Part shown: positions 1-11,479 of the stretch, one piece after another
Numbering within the stretch: the first letter of the stretch is position 1
Layout: each line of letters begins with the position of its first letter
Assembly (NCBI RefSeq): GCF_000003815.2
Contig: NC_049982.1
Span: forward strand, 26,526,041 to 26,590,040
DNA: 64,000 bases
Reading direction: 5' to 3'
Source of the DNA: Branchiostoma floridae
Taxonomy: Eukaryota > Chordata > Leptocardii > Amphioxiformes > Branchiostomatidae
Program-made: the position numbers and the translations under genes
Notes under the pieces: generated by a model
Databases searched by the model: none
Told to the model about the DNA's origin: nothing
What the model saw: only the letters and a program-made list of their open reading frames with translations

Positions 1-360
1 TTATCATTTCTTGCTCTCCACTTTCCTAGCCCGAAAGGGCCTCTGTTTTTCCTTTATTCAACTTAGACCGTGTTCCCTTCTTAGACATATTATAATGTCA
101 GCGAAGAACCAGAAAATAGCACCGTTTGTTATCTGCATACATTGATATTTTTTCTCCTCACAATTTGGCAACTCCGCCCAATTTATTTCATCATCACTTC
201 TTATCAAACAAGCAAGGGGTAACTGATTGCCATCTGACAAGATCATTTGGCCACCTATCTGGCTGTCTTGCAGGCTTTGCCCAGCCAATTTTCTCTTGAG
301 GGTGGCGGTAGCTACTTGATGTACCATGGGATCAACTCACGCAACTGTTTGTTATATGTT

Positions 361-800
361 TTACACTGCGTTTGTCTCTCTCTGTGTGTGTGTGTGTAAA
401 CTAAATAAATCAAGAATGGCTGGGTGGATTGGTTTCATACTTGGTTTGTTGGTAGTTCGTGATGAAAGCTGGAAATGATTAGATTTTGGGTCCCCTAGCG
501 GCTCCTCTTGGTACTGCAGCGCAACTTCCGGGTTTGCTATCTCGTGTTCTGAACAAGCTATGGTCACGATTTTTAGATGTTAGATAGCTCTTGTGCTCAG
601 GAATAAGTGACATAATTTTGTGCTCCCTAGCGGCTAGTTTTGGGATAGCAGGGGCATTTTTGTCAAAAACTTCTGAAGACGATAACTCAAAAAGGGAATC
701 TTAGACAATGTTGTACAAAATGAAATACTAATTATGCAAAATAGGAGCACATTTGCATTATTAAGGTCCAGAAAATTCAGGTCCGGGTTCCCTTAGAAAG
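361..800. repeat. Dispersed repeat with TG microsatellite
   Basis: A (TG)n stretch near 380-400 is followed by text that parallels, in diverged form and the same orientation, the element at 1898-2616. Both have a TG run, a segment ending in 'GGTTTGT..GGTAG', a 'CCCTAGC(A/G)G' motif, then 'GCAGGGGCATTTTTGTCAAAA' and repeated 'ATTATGCAAA'. I read this as an older relative of that element. No terminal repeats could be defined, and the open frames on the minus strand here look accidental. Confidence 0.5.
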
Positions 801-1434
801 GTATTTCATACAATAAGTAACCATTTATTTGCAGTTTTTTTACAGTTAACTTTGGCGTACAAAGTCTACACAAACTATTGCAAGATCCCCATAGCATTAA
901 TGCCAATATCTTACAAGTTTGTCTTGTCCGACTCTTGACACTTCCCATCTGAAGGGCAGACGAATTATCACAAAATTATCCTACTTGAAATACTAACTTT
1001 ATATCTAATCTAATACTCCATAGCTGCCAATGGCTTCTGCAGAGTAAAAATACACTTTTCCAGAGGATTGACATGTTTCTCAAGGTACGGATGTCCTATT
1101 GTCCCTCATTACATGTCCTAATCTGGAACGGGTTCTGAACAGGCATTTTAAATGCTTGGCCCCAAAAGTGGGGAGTCTGCTGGAAAGGTTGCATTTCGTG
1201 GCCACTTACCACCAACTGTGTTCCTTGGAATTCTCCTGCTTTGTTTACCGTCTTCTGATGGCTGACACACCTTCCTTTAACGTCTTACAGTCGAATTGAT
1301 AGACTAGCAGCTTTTTCGAATCAATATTTAAACGCAATATTTGTGTGGATTAAACTGCATGTGTTACGATAATTTTGAATTCTTCCGCCTTTTCATGGCG
1401 CGTCTCTTACCGCGTCTATCAAAGTCTCGAAAGT

Positions 1435-1610
1435 GGCGTCGGACGTGGCGTAACTGTTAGAGCGTTCGGCTCGGAATCTATGGGTCCTGAGTTCGATTCC
1501 CACCTTGCCCCTTTCCTTGGGAAAGGCACTTTACACGACTTTCCTTCTGTCTGTACCGTGTATGTGGCATTGTTAATATAAGTTACAAAAAACTTGAGTG
1601 CAGTGCCACA
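1435..1610 (+). mobile_element. tRNA-derived SINE
   Basis: The head resembles a tRNA gene. An A-box-like stretch starts near 1446 (TGGCGTAACTGTTAGAGCG) and a B box lies at 1490-1500 (AGTTCGATTCC, one change from GGTTCGANTCC). These are the internal RNA polymerase III promoter boxes. Unlike a tRNA there is no acceptor-stem pairing, and the sequence runs on into 'CCTTGGGAAAGGCACTTTACACGAC', a non-tRNA SINE body. A second copy lies on the other strand at 43360-43490. The exact 3' end is uncertain. Confidence 0.7.
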
Positions 1611-1897
1611 TCGTCCTCGTCTGTCCAAAAGCAAATAGAAAAAAAGTCTCCGTCACCTTTCTCTGGTCGTCAGGACGAGCTGCCTGTTCTATGTTATCTT
1701 ACTTAATGGCTTCCGCCGTCAGTTGACCTGATCCTCTGTACGGTTGCCTCGTTGCTCACGTAGCGACTATTAATACACACTAATGCCCGGAAATAAGACA
1801 TTTCCACATCACAATTTCCCCAATCATTGGCATTTCATTGTAAATGGTGAGATCCAAAACTACACCTTTCTAGTGACCTCACCATTTCCTTTCTTAT

Positions 1898-2616
1898 TAT
1901 CTCCATGAAAAATGGAGATATAGTTTTGGGTGTGTCTGTGTGTGTGTGTGTCTGTGTGTGTCTGTGTGTCCGGATTTTTGCAGTGAGCATAACTCAAGAA
2001 CCTCTGGATGGATTACGATGATATTTGGTTTGTGGGTAGGTGTTGGGAAGACAAAGGTCAAGGTCAATTTGGGGCCACCTTTGACCTTTTGAACTGGATG
2101 TGCTATGGTCTTGATTTTTGGATGGCAGATAGCTTGTGACATGAGGGATGCGTGGTACATATTTGGTCACCCTAGCAGGTTGCTTTGGAACTGCAGGGGC
2201 ATTTTTGTCAAAATCTTCTAAGGTGAATTACTGAAGAAGGGAACAACAAATTTACATGATATTTGGTATGTAGGTAGCTTAGACAGAGATGCACATCATG
2301 GGGTGCAAATTATGCAAACTGACACTTACTTTGCATACGTAATGAGGAAAATCTGTATTTGCAGTGTTTGCTTTATAGAACTCAAATACATTCAATATAT
2401 GTAGTTTGTGGCAGGTGGAACATTATCAGATACCAATTATGCAAATAAGTCCTTAATTTGCATGATTAATGCAAAAGTGCCATAATTCATCGATGCGGTA
2501 AATGATTGGACAATCAACATAGTGACCAGCGTAGGTTATTTACAGGTGTACATAACTAGGTATAGATTATGCAAATAAGGAATTCATTTACATAATCAGG
2601 CTATTTCATGGAGATA
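1898..2616. mobile_element. 719-bp inverted-repeat element (MITE-like)
   Basis: TATCTCCATGAAA at 1898-1910 is the exact reverse complement of TTTCATGGAGATA at 2604-2616, giving perfect 13-bp terminal inverted repeats. The left end also folds on itself (TATCTCCAT-gaaaa-ATGGAGATA). Inside are a TG-rich stretch (about 1930-1972) and many ATTATGCAAAT-type motifs, with no coding capacity. I see no clear target-site duplication, so the superfamily is open. A Helitron/Helentron-like element with subterminal inverted repeats is a possible alternative. Confidence 0.6.
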
Positions 2617-4030
2617 TGAGGTCTCCGAACTCTTGTTTCCTATTGTTACACCTGCACCTGGCACATATCCCTAATGTGTATATACTGGTTCATTCCATAC
2701 AGAGGTGACAGGGATGGTCACAGTTACTCTTTCTAGCTACTAGTTGTGGATCTGTGCAGCCATCGGCTTCATATCCCTAATGTGTATATAGTGATTCACC
2801 CCGCACACAGTGGTGACGGGTGATTAATTGACCAGCTGGCTATCAGTTACTGAGACCACTCAAAAAAAGTAAAAAAGGGGTGTAAACATTTTTTTAAACG
2901 AACCACAAAACTGCAGCAAACTTCTAATGCACGCTATAGCACAATGGCTCACAATATCTATCCCCAAAGCAAACGTGATCGCAGTCCATCCAGAGGTTCT
3001 AAAGATAACGGTCCGGAATCACAAAGACCCCTAACAAAATCAATACCTGCTTTTTTCAAGCAGGTAACTATACTTACTCGTTTATGAAGGTTAAACATCC
3101 AGGTAAACGATATCTAAAACTATTCAAGTGAAGCTGAAGAAGAGTGATGGATGTCTTTACCAGACTCCAGGTCGCTGGAAAAAAATGTACAAATGAAACA
3201 AGAGGAGCAAGCCGGCCAGGGAACAGCGTAAGGGGTCATCTCAATTAAATATGACATTTTCCTTATTCATTGTATGGTATCGTGTTTTTATTGATAAAAT
3301 GTTTCAACTTTAATCCCATTAGAAATAAGATTGCTCAAGGCGACTTTAGCAAGGTACCATATATAACGGTCCGCTATATCTGAAACATTATGTCCCCAAA
3401 TCATCGTACAACTTTCGACAATCGCAGTATCGTTCCTCAACCCCTTCTTAAACATCGATCATGTACCGCAATGTCAAGACTCAATTAGAAATGTCGCAAT
3501 TGATAAGACTGATTTAAATGATAAGAATTTTGTCCAAATCTGGGACGGGGGTGTGTGTTCTGTATATGGGGCAGGGTTTTGAGGCCCACTCCTTCTAACT
3601 AAAAATGGCATAATCCATACGTATTTTATTATTAAAAATAAACTAAATTACATCAGATGTTTATTAATCAACGGGTTTTGTCAAAACTGCTAATAACCGG
3701 TTGCCATGGCAACACGAAAAAATGGAAAACTTTCCAAACTTTATAAACTTGTAGGAAAAGTCGCGTAAGCCATTCGGGCGTTATGCGACATGACAGTTGG
3801 CGTGGACCTCAAAAGGCCCCCGGTCTGAGTAGAGTTAAATATCAAAATTATCTGCGCTCCAAGCCTTGCTTGCATGCTCTCCAAGCAGATCCTACAGTGG
3901 CAGGCATACAATCCACGGCGGCAAATGAAGATTGTTTGCATCGATACTGTCTAGCTGCCACCGTAGTATCTACTTGGAGATCAGGCTCGTATGTTTAGGA
4001 CGGGAGATAGGGGTGGGGTGGGGGGTTGTA
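2617..4030. other. Non-coding, no recognisable feature
   Basis: AT-rich sequence without a supported gene. A short direct repeat (ATATCCCTAATGTGTATATA) occurs near 2666 and 2770. The overlapping open frames at 3741-3998 on both strands lack any recognisable family or splice context. Confidence 0.4.
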
Positions 4031-4038
4031 TCAGGACG

Positions 4039-4234
4039 TACTCTCAAGCAGAGGTTAGACTCCGGCTGTTTTTTGACGTTTTGTTTTAGGCGTTTTCATC
4101 GGATCTCTATTTTTTGCCGTTTTCGTTACGTCTTGTTAGGCCGAGAGACCTCAAGAAAGAGTACAAAATAGAAAGCCCGATAAAAACGACTAAAAACGTC
4201 AAAAAGCAACCGGAGCCTAACCTCTGCTCGGAGA
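4039..4234. mobile_element. Foldback element, same family as 32649-32855
   Basis: The left half (CAAGCAGAGGTTAGACTCCGG, then GTTTTTTGACG and further) is repeated as its reverse complement in the right half (CGGAGCCTAACCTCTGCTCGG). Each arm is about 80-90 bp, separated by a short spacer, so the whole element folds into one long hairpin. The copy at 32649-32855 shares the termini and is better preserved. There is no coding capacity, and no target duplication is visible at this copy. Confidence 0.7.
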
Positions 4235-5279
4235 TGGGAGGTATGGGGTTATCTCAGGTTATCATATTCGGTCAAAGAAAGGGCAAACATTATCCAAAGA
4301 CTGCGCTGTAACATTTTGCCTGTTTTCTGAATTTTCTTAAAACGGGCAACTTTGTTGCCTTTTTTTTCAGCGAAAACGCTACTGTGCGGGCCGAGGTTTG
4401 ACTTGTACCGGGGTTATCAATATCATGGAGGCAGCGGACATTATCTCTGTCGTGGTCTCTGGGGTTTTCACCTGTTGAGATACCCTTATCTAGCGTTGTG
4501 CGAATGGGAACGGTACCGGGCCTCCTGTGCACTAGACCAAGACCACCATGCAGACCCACAGAAGAGGTAAACGCAGGGATGACTGAGGTCAGAATTAAGG
4601 GAAGGAAGACAATGAAAGAGCCCACAAATCTGCAAAGTATAGAATATTCAAAAGAAGTGTTTGCAAGGTACAACAGTTTTCAACATACTCAGTACCGCGA
4701 GCAGATTTGAATGTAACAGTTACTATATAATTGCCGTAAACTTAAGAAAAATGCCTGTTTGACTTCATAAATAATTTCAACAGTTACATGCACTGGTTCA
4801 TTTGGGCAGTAGTAATTATGCAATGCAAAACTATGATTACATCATGGCTTCTGAATGTTTTCGTGATTCTTGTATTTCTTCGTCTTCAGCATCTTGTCTC
4901 CTCCTAGACGTTTGTGTGAGGACAATGCTCCTCCTTGTCACCTCTAATTCACTGGAAATGGATGCAAAAGAAAGTGGGTGAGGTTCAAAGCTTAAAACGT
5001 CAGCTCGAGTGACTATGCTTTAGCAGAAAAGTATTTTTGGAACGGAAAGACTAGAGTATGAACTTGATGTCATGTACAAAGTTACACTAAGATGTAAGCA
5101 CATAGTGATGATACTAATAGCCAACATACATATTTGTTTGCTTGCACTGAGTGACGTGGTGAAGAAATACTGATGTTTATGCGATATGCTCAGTACCTAT
5201 GTGGTGTCTTCCATATGGATTTTGAGGGATGACTTCCCTGGCTTTGTACAGTTGGCACACATGTATCAGGTGTACTACT

Positions 5280-5297
5280 GGGGGGGGGGGGGGGGGA
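5280..5297. repeat. Poly-G run
   Basis: An uninterrupted run of about 17 G, followed by AGGGGG. It is a likely site of sequencing length error and potentially quadruplex-forming. Confidence 0.9.
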
Positions 5298-5895
5298 GGG
5301 GGTTAGGGTCAGAGGTAAGGGGGCAGTGTGCAGAAATCTCCTGCAATAAAAGATGTTATACATTATCACACAAGTGCATACATGTATATACAAGTCTGTC
5401 TGCGAGTTTTATGTTTACATATTTGGTTTTGGTAATGTCAGTAGCCGAAAAGTAGTCTTTTCACTTTAATAACTAGGTACCATAGTAAACGTCAGCTAAA
5501 GTAAACTACAACTTTCTTTACCTAAACCATTCATCAAAAACATTTCTTTACTTAAACCAAAAGAATGTCAATACGCAACTCACATGGACGTATATACGCA
5601 CTCGTATCAGTGAACCCTCAAAACTTGAGTCAAAGTACATGTCATGAATTGATAGGAAATGAATTTTCCTTAAACTTAGTAGATACTAGTGTAAAGAAAA
5701 CATAACACAGATTTAAAGCATGACAGCATAAAGCCGACAGCCCAGTGTATTAGTGAGCTTATGGCAGTTGAAACCTCTGCACATAAAGAACCCAACACAC
5801 TTATTGAGAACAATAGGATGACCCAGTGTGATTGGCTTAATGCTTGTTAATGCTGGTTTTATAACAAGGCTAGGTAAAGACAATTCTAGAAGACA

Positions 5896-6168
5896 ATGTC
5901 AAGACAATTATGCAGCATACTTGATGGCAGCTTGATTCTTTGTTATTGTTCACCACTAGCAACAGTACAATTCATTCAAGTGTTGGATGCTAGAGATGCA
6001 CAATATTTTAGGTCTATAACTGAGATTGAGGATTTCTGGAATGATACAATTAGATCCAATCATACAGATCACAATTCCAATGATTCTCCATTTTCTTTTG
6101 ATGTGTTGAAACAGGTACAACCAGAAACTTATCATTGTGCAGTCAAACTTGCTGAGGAAGTATTATAA
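5896..6168 (+). CDS. Unidentified open frame, 90 codons
   Basis: This frame opens with ATG and has ordinary amino-acid composition, with an acidic, aromatic middle (DARDAQYFRSITEIEDFWND). I do not recognise a family. The same frame has a stop at 6166-6168. A second open frame of similar texture lies at 6970-7210 on the same strand, so the two could be remnants of one gene or transposon broken by the intervening sequence. No splice sites or poly-A signal clearly support it. A chance frame is possible. Confidence 0.2.
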   Translation: MSRQLCSILDGSLILCYCSPLATVQFIQVLDARDAQYFRSITEIEDFWNDTIRSNHTDHNSNDSPFSFDVLKQVQPETYHCAVKLAEEVL

Positions 6169-6856
6169 GGCCATGTTGATTTGATTATATGGATGACATC
6201 CTCTGGGAACTCCCAAATTGATGCGAGCGAGCGAATAAAAGAAAGTTTGGCCAACAAAAAAATGTTGCCTTCAGTATGAAATCTAAGTGGTCAGGAAGGT
6301 TGAACATAGGACAAAACACACATAGTAGGGTATACCAAGAGTTAGGTGTAGGGACCAGTACATCATACGGGTGCAAAACATTTTTTTCTTCTTGGACCAA
6401 TCCGAAAAAACAGACCTGAAAAAAAAATCAGGGAACAGGTTTCGCCAATTAGAAAATGGACACACTATGTCGGCAGGCGTTTAGGGTCTTATCGGACCGA
6501 GAAGACGAAGTAAAGTTTATGCGATTGTACCAAGTTTCTACAGTCAAAGGTACAGAGACAGTTATCGTTTATTACATGGAGATGGGATTTTAAAATGCCA
6601 ATGGGAGTCCAATAATCCACCAAACAGATTCCTTTGTAGCAAAATTGACCAATTACCATTGTTTTGAGTATTGCCAGTTCTCAAGTTTCCACAGACAATC
6701 AGGTTCAGGTTCGGACCTGGAAATGATCCTCTGGACCTGAACAGGACCTATACCTGAATTTTCTGAACTGGTACCTCCCCCTACCAATAATAGATTTTTT
6801 TTTCTTTCTGTCCTTTCACATCTTATTCTTTGACTTAAGATTTATTTTGGCATTCT

Positions 6857-7210
6857 ATGGCATTATTTATATGTTTTCTGATACTTTTCTTTTCAATGTA
6901 CGGCATATATGTGCTCATTTTACCTCTACTTTGCACAATTTATTCTGTGGTCGAAAACTTTTTTTTTTGGAAACGGCCGAAAATTGGTGCGAGCGCGGAT
7001 GTCATCCATATAATCAAATCAACATGGCCTAATGTTGAATTAAAGGAGGCTATTCAAGCATGGGACTTGGACTTCTTCATTTCAAACGACAGATCTGTTG
7101 TTAGAGAGTCCAGCTATGGAGATGCAAGGAAACAACATGTGGACAATCTGTTCAAAACAGAAAGTTGGCTAAACGGTTATTGCAACACTGGAGGATGTCT
7201 AAGAAGCTAA
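6857..7210 (+). CDS. Unidentified open frame, 117 codons
   Basis: The first 38 residues are strongly hydrophobic and come from a T-rich stretch. The remainder (from about residue 40: KRPKIGASADVIHIIKSTWP and on) is mixed and polar, like genuine protein. I do not recognise the family. The polar part may be the true coding remnant and the hydrophobic start a chance extension. It lies just upstream of the piggyBac-like MITE. Confidence 0.2.
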   Translation: MALFICFLILFFSMYGIYVLILPLLCTIYSVVENFFFWKRPKIGASADVIHIIKSTWPNVELKEAIQAWDLDFFISNDRSVVRESSYGDARKQHVDNLFKTESWLNGYCNTGGCLRS

Positions 7211-7380
7211 ATCTTCACTAAATTTGTCAATTGTTTTTGCTTAAAGATTAAGAATTTCTTAATCTGTTCCTTAATCCTACATGCTTGGCCGCTTAATCTT
7301 ACATGAACCCAGTGCTGCAATATTTCGGGCAGAACATCAAGTATATCTTTAGCGTACTGTAACAAGCTAGCGTACTGTAA

Positions 7381-8346
7381 CCCTCAAACACCCGAGTGGG
7401 GTCCGTTTGGACCCCAGGCGTACATTTTGCAGTGCCATTTGAACATTTATGATCTGAAGAAAAATTCCTTCCGTGACTTTGTCAGCCTATATCTTTTATA
7501 CCTTCTCCTAAGTTTTTATGAAGATTGGTACTATACTGTGGAAGCTATAAAGAAAGTCCGTAATCAGTCAGTATGGGGTCCAAACGGACCCCAGCAAAAA
7601 AGTGCAGCTTTTGAAACAAACTTTTGAGTCTAACTCCCTAACTATTTATCGTGTCACCACCAAACTTTCAGAGCATAAAAAACATGTAAAATTAAATCCT
7701 CATAAAAACTTATGTGTCATCACCATATAATATGACATTATGACGTCATTAAGCTAATAAGGGCGGTCATCTTGGATTTTAACTAATGACGTCATGAAAT
7801 TAGCATAAATTATAAATTTTTGATTATGAAAATAGCATTTAATTTCATAGAATTTTATTGTTGTAAGAAAACAAGCATTGTTTACCAAGAAAACCTTTAA
7901 ATCGAAATTGTCAAATTTTGGCAAAAATATGCCTGTCATAATTCCGTTGCCATGGCAACCCCAAATAATGATAAATTTACTTTATTGACATAAAAATTTT
8001 GCTAACAACATTTTATGATATATAACCAAGTTTCATAGCTTTAGTACTAGCCGTTCATGAGTTATGCGACATAAAGGTTGCTGAGGACCTAAAAATTCCC
8101 CTCTCTGGTCAGAATAGGTTTAGTGCAAAAGATGGTCCTTCTGATCTTTTGCATAAATTATGATAATGAGGTGAAATTAGCAACACCTTAACATGTCGAA
8201 ATATTCCTCTTACATTGACGAAGCAATGTATGTATAATGATCACCGATAGGAATTGGAACTGAGATTTTATGAATAAAACATTTTGGGGTCCGTTTGGAC
8301 CCCACTCGGTCATTTTAGTCGCAAAAAAAGGTCGGGTGCTTGAGGG
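7381..8346. mobile_element. piggyBac-like MITE, 966 bp
   Basis: The left terminus is CCCTCAAACACCCGA and the right terminus is TCGGGTGCTTGAGGG, whose reverse complement matches the left at 14 of 15 positions. The element is flanked on both sides by GTAA (7377-7380 and 8347-8350). The subterminal palindrome TGGGGTCCGTTTGGACCCCA lies just inside each end (near 7396 and 8284), with a third related copy at about 7575-7594. CCC-starting ends, a TTAA-like 4-bp duplication and subterminal inverted motifs are typical of piggyBac-type MITEs; here the duplication is GTAA, so that assignment is inference. No transposase is encoded. Confidence 0.75.
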
Positions 8347-8848
8347 GTAACAAGCGTGCAACTTTGTAGTCAACGTCAAACGATGAAGTTGCATATCTCA
8401 GCCATTCGTTGTTTGAATAAAGTGCATGCATGAATAAAAGTGAATGATACAGTAGACTCCGGTATGAGTAACGGCATATCGACAGCAAGGCACGAAAATT
8501 AAATTTGCTAAATATCGTCAACAAATTGACTGCATGTGCACTTTAAAAAAACAGTATACCTAGTAGTAGTCAGCTTTGCCGCATCGGCTAAAGGGACATT
8601 ACTGACCACGCGAGCGACGCCATTTTAAACTTGTTTGGCGTTATGACGAGAAAGGTGTCCACAGTTTCAACTTTCAGTGTGATTCATGCGCTCATGTTTT
8701 AGACAAGAAGATGCCACCGCGCAAATCTTCCATGGCCCTCGGCAGTTATCTCAAGTGAACCCTCCTTTTACCGGGCGAATCCTTTCCACATCGGGCGAAT
8801 TGTCTAAGGGCGAAACGTCCATAAACCAAATAGAAATTTTACATAACT

Positions 8849-8932
8849 TTAAATGACAATCTCTGGAAGAATCTGCTCGAGAGTTTTCTGAGGCTCATTC
8901 TTGACCGGGAATTCCCCCTCAATGGGAATGAT
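8849..8932 (-). pseudogene. Haspin-like kinase exon, copy 1, after the P-loop exon
   Basis: Read on the minus strand after a good acceptor (GTGTCCATAG, at about 8933-8942), the sequence encodes IIPIEGEFPVKNEPQKTLEQ followed by ILPEIVI and then a TAA stop at 8849-8851. The VNGEPQKTFEEILPE-type segment after the beta-3 lysine is characteristic of haspin, the histone H3 Thr3 kinase. Here N-G has become K-N. Phase 0 fits the upstream exon at 9226-9321, which ends exactly on the catalytic lysine. No donor precedes the stop, so this copy is truncated and probably non-functional. Parallel copies lie near 15221-15272 and 25647-25699. Confidence 0.75.
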
Positions 8933-9225
8933 CTATGGACACAAAGGAACTATTTCATTTGCTGTCTTAAATTTCCTGCAGCTATACATGAATGTCTGTT
9001 GCCTTGTGAGAAACAGTGAAATACATTAAACAAAATCAGCTAGAAATCCACGTAAAGAATGTTCGTAAAACATTAGGGAGTAATAAAAACTGGAAAAACT
9101 TGGGGTGAGATGTTTGATTTCATTTCAGACAAGTTTTAGTCAACACACAGATACAGATCCACATACGTCCATGTACATGCACGACAGTCCTTTACCAACC
9201 AGAGGCTGTGTTTCATGTTCCCCAC

Positions 9226-9321
9226 CTTGAGTACTACTGTGTCGCCGTTGTCTTTCTTAGTTCGAAAGACCTCCCCGAAAGCGCCCTCGCCTATCTTCTC
9301 GCAGCCACTGGGAATACACTC
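9226..9321 (-). pseudogene. Haspin-like kinase P-loop exon, copy 1
   Basis: This 96-bp, phase-0 exon sits between acceptor CCATTTTTAG and donor AAG|GTGGGG. It encodes 32 residues, ECIPSGCEKIGEGAFGEVF then RTKKDNGDTVVLK. GEGAFGEV is the glycine-rich ATP-binding loop and the final K matches the VAIK lysine. The CEKIGEG(V/A)FGEVF wording is typical of haspin rather than generic kinases. The exon is intact, but the next exon (8849-8932) ends in a stop, and the preceding exon remnant (9543-9571) has lost its donor (GT to TT), so the copy as a whole looks dead. The same exon, identical as far as I can compare, lies at 15492-15587. Confidence 0.75.
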
Positions 9322-9542
9322 CTAAAAATGGTGTCATCATGCAACATTTTCAATATACCCACAGAACTATGTCAAAACATATTACAAATGCAGAATAAAA
9401 ACATAAAAATGCAAAGATTTGACAGCCACTTTCTCATTGGTCAAACTGTTAATTGCCAGGATATCATTGGTTGAACAAAGTGTGATGGACAGCCAGGATT
9501 GAGGTATCCCTAGTGTGACCAGCACACAAGTGTGTACTGTAA

Positions 9543-9571
9543 CTGGAAGATGAGGATCCGCTCCTGCTCAT
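9543..9571 (-). pseudogene. Haspin-like pre-kinase exon remnant, copy 1
   Basis: On the minus strand the last codons read HEQERILIFQ, matching HCEQGRILTFQ at the end of the intact exon 15811-15876. The donor is CAG|TTACAG, against CAG|GTACAG in copy 2, so the invariant GT is lost. Upstream similarity stops abruptly near 9571, where a different repeated sequence begins. Confidence 0.6.
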
Positions 9572-10790
9572 GTCAGCACGGTCTGACAAGGAACGACTTG
9601 AGAAAAGACCATCTAAGATATTGCGTGGCAAGTTAAATGTATTTGTATCAGAACAGAAATTTTGCCGTAAGTTAGCAATATCTGTTGGTTTGCATAGCTT
9701 TTTTTATATATGTCACTATATATACATTGCTTGGATTAACTTCTCTGCAACATAAGTTGAACTTCTTACCCCAAATCCTATTGCAGGAAGCCCAAGTGGT
9801 GTGCCGAGTCCGCCACACCACATATAGATCTTTCTTTGCATGCTGCAGTCAGGGACTACTGAGGATACAGAACCCACATGTATTTTTGCTAATCAATTCA
9901 ATTTGCATCAAAACATAACTTCTGTAGTAAGTTAGGAATTATCTGTTGGTTTACATATAGCTTTTTATATATGTCACTATACATGCAATAAAGTTGAACT
10001 TCTTACCCCATTTCCATTGTAGGACGCCCAAGTGGTGTGCCTTCCGCCACACCACATATACTAGTAGATCTTTATATGCAGTCCAGGCCGATGCTGCATC
10101 GCCGGCACTGATACGGTGCGTCTTCTCATGCCACACCATGTCTAAAATATGAAATATAAAACGGCCACGTAAGAATAAATCGGCATTTTTTTCTTGACAT
10201 GGTATCAATGTGTTGTTTTGTTTTGTTTGCAAGCCCAGATGTGACTGAATAACTGTCCTGCCCAAGCAATCTTGTATCTGTTTATTTCAAGGGAGCGAAA
10301 GGCCAGAGCCTATGCCTCCCATAATTTGGCTAACCACACCGGAACGAGGAAAATTGAGAAGAAATTTCTTAAAACAAACTAATTTTGTAGAATGCGAAAC
10401 GTTTGGCAAGTTGAAGAAAATAATGGCCCTTTGACTACACAACCAAGGCACCAAGGGGCAATGATAATGGGTTTTAACAACGTTAGATTCCTCGATTCTG
10501 CACACATGTCGGATAATGTCAGCATACTCTGACAAGGAACGACTCGAGAAAGAATCGTCCAAGATATTGCGTGGCGAGTTAAATGTATTTGTAACAAAAC
10601 AGAAATTCTGTAGTAAGTTAGCAATTATCGGCTGGTTTACAAAGCTATTTATATCATGTCACTATACATTGGCATTGCATGGATTTTCTTCTCTGCAACA
10701 AAGTTGAACTTCTTACCGCATTCCCCTTGTAGGAAGCCTAGTGGTGTGCCCTCCGCCACACCACTCCGCATGCAGCTCTCGCAACTCGTA
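9571..10790. repeat. Three-copy local repeat, exon/intron-like
   Basis: A segment of about 225 bp at 9571-9800 recurs at 10516-10745, and its second half recurs at 9918-10035. Shared landmarks are TCTGACAAGGAACGACT, ATATTGCGTGGC(A/G)AGTTAAATGT, GTAAGTTAGCAAT, GTTGAACTTCTTACC and then CAGGAAGCC or TAGGAAGCC followed by GTGGTGTGCC. GTAAGTTAG and the later (C/T)AGGAAGCC look like a donor and acceptor of an intron of about 110 bp on the plus strand. That would join KERLEK..SKILRG-LNVFV to a short second exon. I do not recognise the product. The minus strand reads through as serine-rich text, so the coding strand is uncertain. Confidence 0.5.
10030..10141 (-). pseudogene. Repeated unknown exon, degenerate copy a
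   Basis: It starts after acceptor ATATTTTAG with ACATGGTGTGGCATGA, giving DMVWHEK, then drifts out of the family frame. The intron side (AATATAAAACGGCCACGTAAG and on to about 10215) is shared with 18508-18580 and partly with 22755-22790, which shows the copies arose by DNA duplication including flanks. Confidence 0.5.
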
Positions 10791-11479
10791 CTCTCCAGCA
10801 TATTTCCAGTTTCTTCTCCGTGGGGCAGGCAGCTGCATGTGCTTTTTATACCCCTACCCTATTAGCATATGTACTCATTTGCATAACTCCCCTGATTGGT
10901 TATCGTCCCAAATTGAGTTAATTGATCACCTGGTTGTGGCGCGCGGGGACAGGTGTATCGCTGTGAATAGAATCGCTTGATTGTCATCTCAGATGGCATT
11001 GAGTACATGACATGAATTATTTATCAGTTTGCACGTGCAACGAGTCAATTTTCAAATGTATCTTACGCTGTGCGGGATTTCTGTTCAATAGAAGATTTTG
11101 CATTGAGACAAACAAGACGTTTTTACTGAGCTTGTAACGTTAGTAGTATTTGATTTTGGTTTCATGGAAAAAATAATTCAAATCTGTAGACCCACTGTTG
11201 AAATTGAAATACGTGCCTAGTCTAGGTATTAATTTGATCCCAATATTTTGATTACTGAAAAACAACGGCAAGATGTAAATATATAACAAATAAAGTTTGA
11301 TTGCAGAATGAAAAAAAAATAGTATACACACAACAAATTGATTTTAATATACTTCCCAAGAGCCTCTGCAGGCCCCACTAGATTTAGGTGATGACGCAAT
11401 CCATAAAACAGGTGTTCCAGTATGACACGTTTCCCGCCATAGGCTACCGTATCTCTTCCATATACAAGTGCGGATAAAA

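Noticed and set aside
1446-1500. Functional tRNA gene
   Set aside because: A and B boxes are present, but there is no acceptor stem pairing or anticodon-arm structure, and a SINE body follows.
1419-1634. Open frames on both strands over the SINE
   Set aside because: Explained by the tRNA-derived SINE; no protein signal.
4290-4673. 127-codon minus-strand frame with hydrophobic start
   Set aside because: No family recognised, no splice support, and overlapping frames on the other strand; treated as chance.
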